The translations under genes and the position numbers were made by a program. Under the pieces are notes generated by a model that was not told where the DNA came from, searched no databases, and saw only the letters and a list, made by a program, of their open reading frames with translations. Shown in pieces: positions 5,479 through 8,550 of a stretch of 8,550 nt of DNA (positions within the stretch are counted from its first letter, which is position 1; each line of letters begins with the position of its first letter). The stretch is from Candidatus Pelagibacter sp. (GTDB lineage: Bacteria; Pseudomonadota; Alphaproteobacteria; Pelagibacterales; Pelagibacteraceae), in assembly GCA_028222435.1 (NCBI GenBank), contig JAOIST010000017.1, positions 1 to 8,550 of the forward strand. The letters run 5' to 3'.

Positions 5479-6951
5479 ATGGCAAAAAAAATAATCGTAA
5501 TAGGTTCTGGTTTTGGAGGTTTAGCTGCTTCTCTTAGATTAAAAGCTAAAGGTTATAAAGTTACTTTAGTCGAGAAACATCCAGATCTTGGTGGTCGAGC
5601 TAGAGTTTTTAAAAAAGATCAGTTTATTTATGACGGTGGCCCTACTGTAATAACTGCTCCATATCTATTCGAAGAATTATTCACGCTATTCAACAAAAAT
5701 ATTTCTGACTATGTAAAAATTGTGCCCTTAGATTTGTGGTATCGCTTTGTATTTAATGATGGAGAATCTTTTGATTATAATGGTGATAGTATATCTATGG
5801 AAGAACAAGTTAAAAAGTTTAACCCCGATGATTACAAGGGGTATAAAAAATTAGTCAATTTTACTGAAAAAATTTTTGACAAAGGTTTTACAGATTTATC
5901 TGACAAACCTTTTAATAATTTGGTTTTCATGATTAAACAAATTCCATCTTTGTTGAAATTGAAAAGCTACAAGTCTGTATATAGTTTGGTTTCAAGCTTT
6001 ATATCAAATGAAAAACTTAGAAGAGTTTTTAGTATGCATCCCCTTTTGGTTGGTGGAAATCCTTTTAGCACTACTTCGATATATACATTAATTCTATTCT
6101 TAGAAAAAAAATGGGGTATTCACTACTCAATGGGTGGAACAGGAAGTGTTGTGCAGGCCTTAGAAAAGTTAATGCTTGAAGAAAATATTAAGATCATCAA
6201 AGGTGCTGAGGTAACAGAAATTCTCACAGAAAATAAAAAAGTTAAAGGTATAAAAATAAATAATTCAAAAATAATTAACAGTGATTATATAATTTGTAAT
6301 TCTGATCCTCCAAATGTTTATAATAATTTAATAAAATCAAAAGAAGATTATAATTTTTTATTTAAACAAAAGATGAAAAGAATGGATTATTCAATGGGAT
6401 TATTTGTTTATTATTTTGGCTCTAAAAAAAAGTATGATCATGTTGCGCACCATACTATTTATTTTGGAGAAACATATGAAAAACACTTAGATAAAATTTT
6501 TGAAAAGAAAATATTATCACAAGACATAAGTTATTATTTACATAGACCGTCTGCTACAGATCCGAACATGGCACCCAATGGACAAGATGCTTTTTATGTT
6601 TTAGTGCCAGTTCCAAACAATTTATCGAAAATAAATTGGATTAAACAGGGAGATAAATTTAAAGAATTAGTTCTTGATAAGATGGATAAAACAGTTCTAC
6701 CAGGTATTAAGGAAAATGTGGTAAGTGATTTTTATTTAACTCCAGACTACTTTGAAATAGATTTAGCAACTCTTTATGGCTCTGGATTTTCAATTCAACC
6801 AAAATTTTCTCAATCAGCTTACTTTAGATTTCACAATCAATCAGAAATTTATAAAAATTTATATTTTGTTGGTGCCGGAACACATCCTGGTGCAGGAATG
6901 CCTGGGGTTCTGTCATCAGCAAAAGTTCTAGATAAGTTATTTAATGAATAA
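5479..6951 (+). CDS. crtI: Phytoene desaturase CrtI
   Basis: CrtI is an FAD-dependent, membrane-associated enzyme that introduces double bonds into phytoene, giving lycopene after four steps. The 490-residue length is normal for bacterial CrtI. The N-terminal dinucleotide-binding fold is clear: GSGFGG at 9-14 after a hydrophobic strand, Glu32 at the end of the second strand, then DLGGRA at 36-41 and YDGGPT at 51-56. The middle substrate domain includes KWGIHYSMGGTGS at 211-223. The C-terminal CrtI signature GAGTHPGAGMPGVLSSAK lies at 465-482. A neighbouring phytoene synthase and lycopene cyclase argue for lycopene as the product, though the number of steps cannot be read from the sequence. 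The start at 5479 allows a complete N-terminal strand (KKIIVIGSG) and has only a weak AGG upstream. It lies 16 bases after atpF and overlaps crtB by eight. Confidence 0.96.
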   Translation: MAKKIIVIGSGFGGLAASLRLKAKGYKVTLVEKHPDLGGRARVFKKDQFIYDGGPTVITAPYLFEELFTLFNKNISDYVKIVPLDLWYRFVFNDGESFDYNGDSISMEEQVKKFNPDDYKGYKKLVNFTEKIFDKGFTDLSDKPFNNLVFMIKQIPSLLKLKSYKSVYSLVSSFISNEKLRRVFSMHPLLVGGNPFSTTSIYTLILFLEKKWGIHYSMGGTGSVVQALEKLMLEENIKIIKGAEVTEILTENKKVKGIKINNSKIINSDYIICNSDPPNVYNNLIKSKEDYNFLFKQKMKRMDYSMGLFVYYFGSKKKYDHVAHHTIYFGETYEKHLDKIFEKKILSQDISYYLHRPSATDPNMAPNGQDAFYVLVPVPNNLSKINWIKQGDKFKELVLDKMDKTVLPGIKENVVSDFYLTPDYFEIDLATLYGSGFSIQPKFSQSAYFRFHNQSEIYKNLYFVGAGTHPGAGMPGVLSSAKVLDKLFNE

Positions 6952-7789
6952 CAATTTAATAAAACTACATGCTAAATCCTTTTATTGGGCAAGTTTTTTT
7001 CTCTCAAAAAAAATCTTTTTAAAATCTTCTTCATTATATAATTTTTGCAGGACATTAGACGATATCGTAGACGGTCCAGAAGATCTTGACCTTAAAAAGC
7101 AAAAATTCTTACAATTTAAAAATGATTTTATAAATAAAAATTTTAATAATAAGATTATTCAGGAAATGTGGGACATTATGAAATCTGAATACATTTCAAA
7201 AATAATTGTTTTGGATTTGTTTGACGGTGTAGAGACAGATTTAAAAGAAAAAGTTATATTAAATAATAAAAAAGATTTAATGATGTATTCATATCGGGTA
7301 GCTGGAACAGTAGGTTTAATGATGTCTAAAATTTTAAAAGTTGAGGGTAAAAATGCATTAAGAGGAGCTGTTAATTTAGGCATAGCAATGCAATTTACAA
7401 ACATTGCTCGTGATATTGTTGAAGATAAAAGAAGAAACAGAGAATACATAAATCACAATTTTTTATCTTTAAAAGAGGTCATAAATGAATCTGAAATATT
7501 ATATGATAAATCGTTTCAAGCGATTAAAAGTATTCCTCTTAGATCAAGATTTGCTGTTATTGTAGCTAGGCGCGTTTACCGCAAAATTGGCCATTACATT
7601 CTAAAACAAAAAAATATCGATACCTACAACAATGCTGGAAAAATATATGTTCCAATTAGTCGTAAAATAATTGAAACCTTTTTATCCGTCTTAGATTTTT
7701 TTAAATTATTGTTAATTAAAAATAATAACTATATCAACAGTAGTCATGAAATATTGGATAAAGAAATAAATTTAGATGAAAGAATTTGA
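6944..7789 (+). CDS. crtB: Phytoene synthase CrtB
   Basis: CrtB condenses two geranylgeranyl diphosphates head to head, through presqualene-type chemistry, into 15-cis-phytoene, the first committed carotenoid step. The 281-residue protein has both Mg2+-diphosphate-binding aspartate motifs of the squalene/phytoene synthase family: DDIVD at 39-43, within FCRTLDDIVDGPED, and NIARDIVED at 153-161. YSYRVAGTVGLMM at 115-127 is the conserved segment between them. RREYI-like residues after the second motif (RNREYI, 164-169) also fit. The C-terminal 40 residues are hydrophobic and Asn/Lys-rich and less conserved. The start overlaps the end of crtI by eight bases without a Shine-Dalgarno site, suggesting coupled translation; the end overlaps crtY by 14. 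Its GGPP supplier (CrtE) is not in the window. Confidence 0.95.
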   Translation: MNNNLIKLHAKSFYWASFFLSKKIFLKSSSLYNFCRTLDDIVDGPEDLDLKKQKFLQFKNDFINKNFNNKIIQEMWDIMKSEYISKIIVLDLFDGVETDLKEKVILNNKKDLMMYSYRVAGTVGLMMSKILKVEGKNALRGAVNLGIAMQFTNIARDIVEDKRRNREYINHNFLSLKEVINESEILYDKSFQAIKSIPLRSRFAVIVARRVYRKIGHYILKQKNIDTYNNAGKIYVPISRKIIETFLSVLDFFKLLLIKNNNYINSSHEILDKEINLDERI

Positions 7790-8550
7790 TTATATAATTA
7801 TAGGTGGTGGTTGTGCAGGATTATCATTAGCTTATGAACTTGAGATAAACGATCAACTTAAAGATAAAACTCTTGCAATTATAGAGCCAAGAAAAAAATA
7901 TGAAAGAGATAAAACTTGGTCTTTTTGGAAGGTTTTTAATCACAATTTCGAGGATTGTGTTATTAAAAGTTGGAGTAATTTTACAATTAATATTTCAGAA
8001 AAATTTCACGAATTAAGCAATAAAAAATTTCTCTATCAAAGTATCGATAGTGGAAAATTTTATAAAAAAATTAATTCAAAACTTTCTAAAAATCTTAACA
8101 TTAAATATTTTGAAAATATAAATGAAATTAACACTGAGAAGGCATTAGTTTTTAATAGTGTTTTTGATGGCGAGCTTGATAAATCAAATTTATGGCAACA
8201 TTTTCAAGGAATTGAAATTGAAACATCTAGAGATATTTTCGATGATGAAATTATAAATCTAATGGATTTTAATTGTGATCAAAGAAAAGATGTTCATTTT
8301 TTTTATACTCTTCCTTTTAGTAAAAAAAAAGCTCTAGTTGAAACAACTTGGCTTTCAAGTTTAGAAGACCAAAGTTTAATGGATTATGACTTACAATTAG
8401 AAAATTATATTAAAAATAATTTAGGATTAAAAGACTATAAAATAAATTTTACTGAGAAAGGAGCAATACCATTATTTCACCCTATTTTTAAAAAAAATAA
8501 AAATGTAATAAACATTGGTTCTGCAGGGGGCATGACTAGATTGAGTACTG
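7776..8550 (+). CDS. crtY: Lycopene beta-cyclase CrtY (3' end cut by the window)
   Basis: CrtY cyclises the ends of lycopene to give beta-carotene, using a reduced flavin without net redox change. The first 258 residues are present, out of about 380-400 usual for the family, and the frame is open to the right edge. The N-terminal fold has the FAD-binding GGGCAG at 10-15 after DYIII and an acidic strand end (IIEPR, 35-39). DKTWSFW at 45-51 corresponds to the D-x-TW-FW motif of bacterial CrtY. LWQHFQGIEIET at 139-150 and FFYTLPFSKKKALVETTW at 175-192 match conserved CrtY segments. GSAGGMTRLST near the cut matches the later glycine-rich G-x-x-GG-x-x-R motif. The ATG at 7776 lies inside crtB (14-base overlap, different frame) and is the only start that keeps the complete FAD-binding strand. 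In proteorhodopsin gene sets blh often follows crtY; that cannot be seen here. Confidence 0.93.
   Translation, partial: MKEFDYIIIGGGCAGLSLAYELEINDQLKDKTLAIIEPRKKYERDKTWSFWKVFNHNFEDCVIKSWSNFTINISEKFHELSNKKFLYQSIDSGKFYKKINSKLSKNLNIKYFENINEINTEKALVFNSVFDGELDKSNLWQHFQGIEIETSRDIFDDEIINLMDFNCDQRKDVHFFYTLPFSKKKALVETTWLSSLEDQSLMDYDLQLENYIKNNLGLKDYKINFTEKGAIPLFHPIFKKNKNVINIGSAGGMTRLST

Noticed and set aside
5822..5842. ACCCC...GGGGT inverted repeat inside crtI
   Set aside because: Only five pairs around an 11-base loop, within ordinary coding sequence, and not followed by a U-tract.

Overview
The window is strongly A+T-rich and very tightly packed, with every gene on the + strand. It reads as a marine alphaproteobacterium with a streamlined genome, most likely of the SAR11 (Pelagibacterales) type. 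Three things support this: the F0 genes come as atpI-atpB-atpE-atpF'-atpF with two different b-type subunits and no F1 genes behind them, as is usual in Alphaproteobacteria; a DsbA-like gene sits directly before smc; and gaps between genes are 0-17 bases or are overlaps. The taxonomic placement is inferred from gene order, composition and protein motifs; no database search was run.

Layout: 2-76 is the tail of an upstream gene (possibly DciA/DUF721-like). 60-650 encodes an exported DsbA-family thiol oxidoreductase. 651-3095 encodes an unusually short SMC chromosome-organising ATPase. 3105-5462 encodes the membrane sector of F-type ATP synthase (AtpI, subunits a, c, b', b). 5479-8550 encodes the carotenoid enzymes CrtI, CrtB and CrtY, the last cut off by the window edge. 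No stretch of 300 bases lacks a gene, and no RNA gene, mobile element, CRISPR array or convincing intrinsic terminator was seen.

How the genes work together: CrtB makes phytoene from GGPP, CrtI desaturates it to lycopene, and CrtY closes the rings to beta-carotene. In proteorhodopsin-bearing marine bacteria this is the route to retinal, after cleavage by Blh/Bcd. Neither crtE, blh nor a rhodopsin gene lies in this window, so the retinal destination is inference. The crt genes start 16 bases after the last F0 gene with no visible terminator or promoter between them, so pigment synthesis and the proton-driven ATP synthase may share a transcript.

The points most worth a second look are the SMC protein with no recognisable hinge domain, the abutting atp and crt genes, and a perfect 10-bp hairpin inside the start of atpF' built from codons that are uncommon in the surrounding genes. 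I see no clear sign of an entirely new system; the protein families are all known ones.
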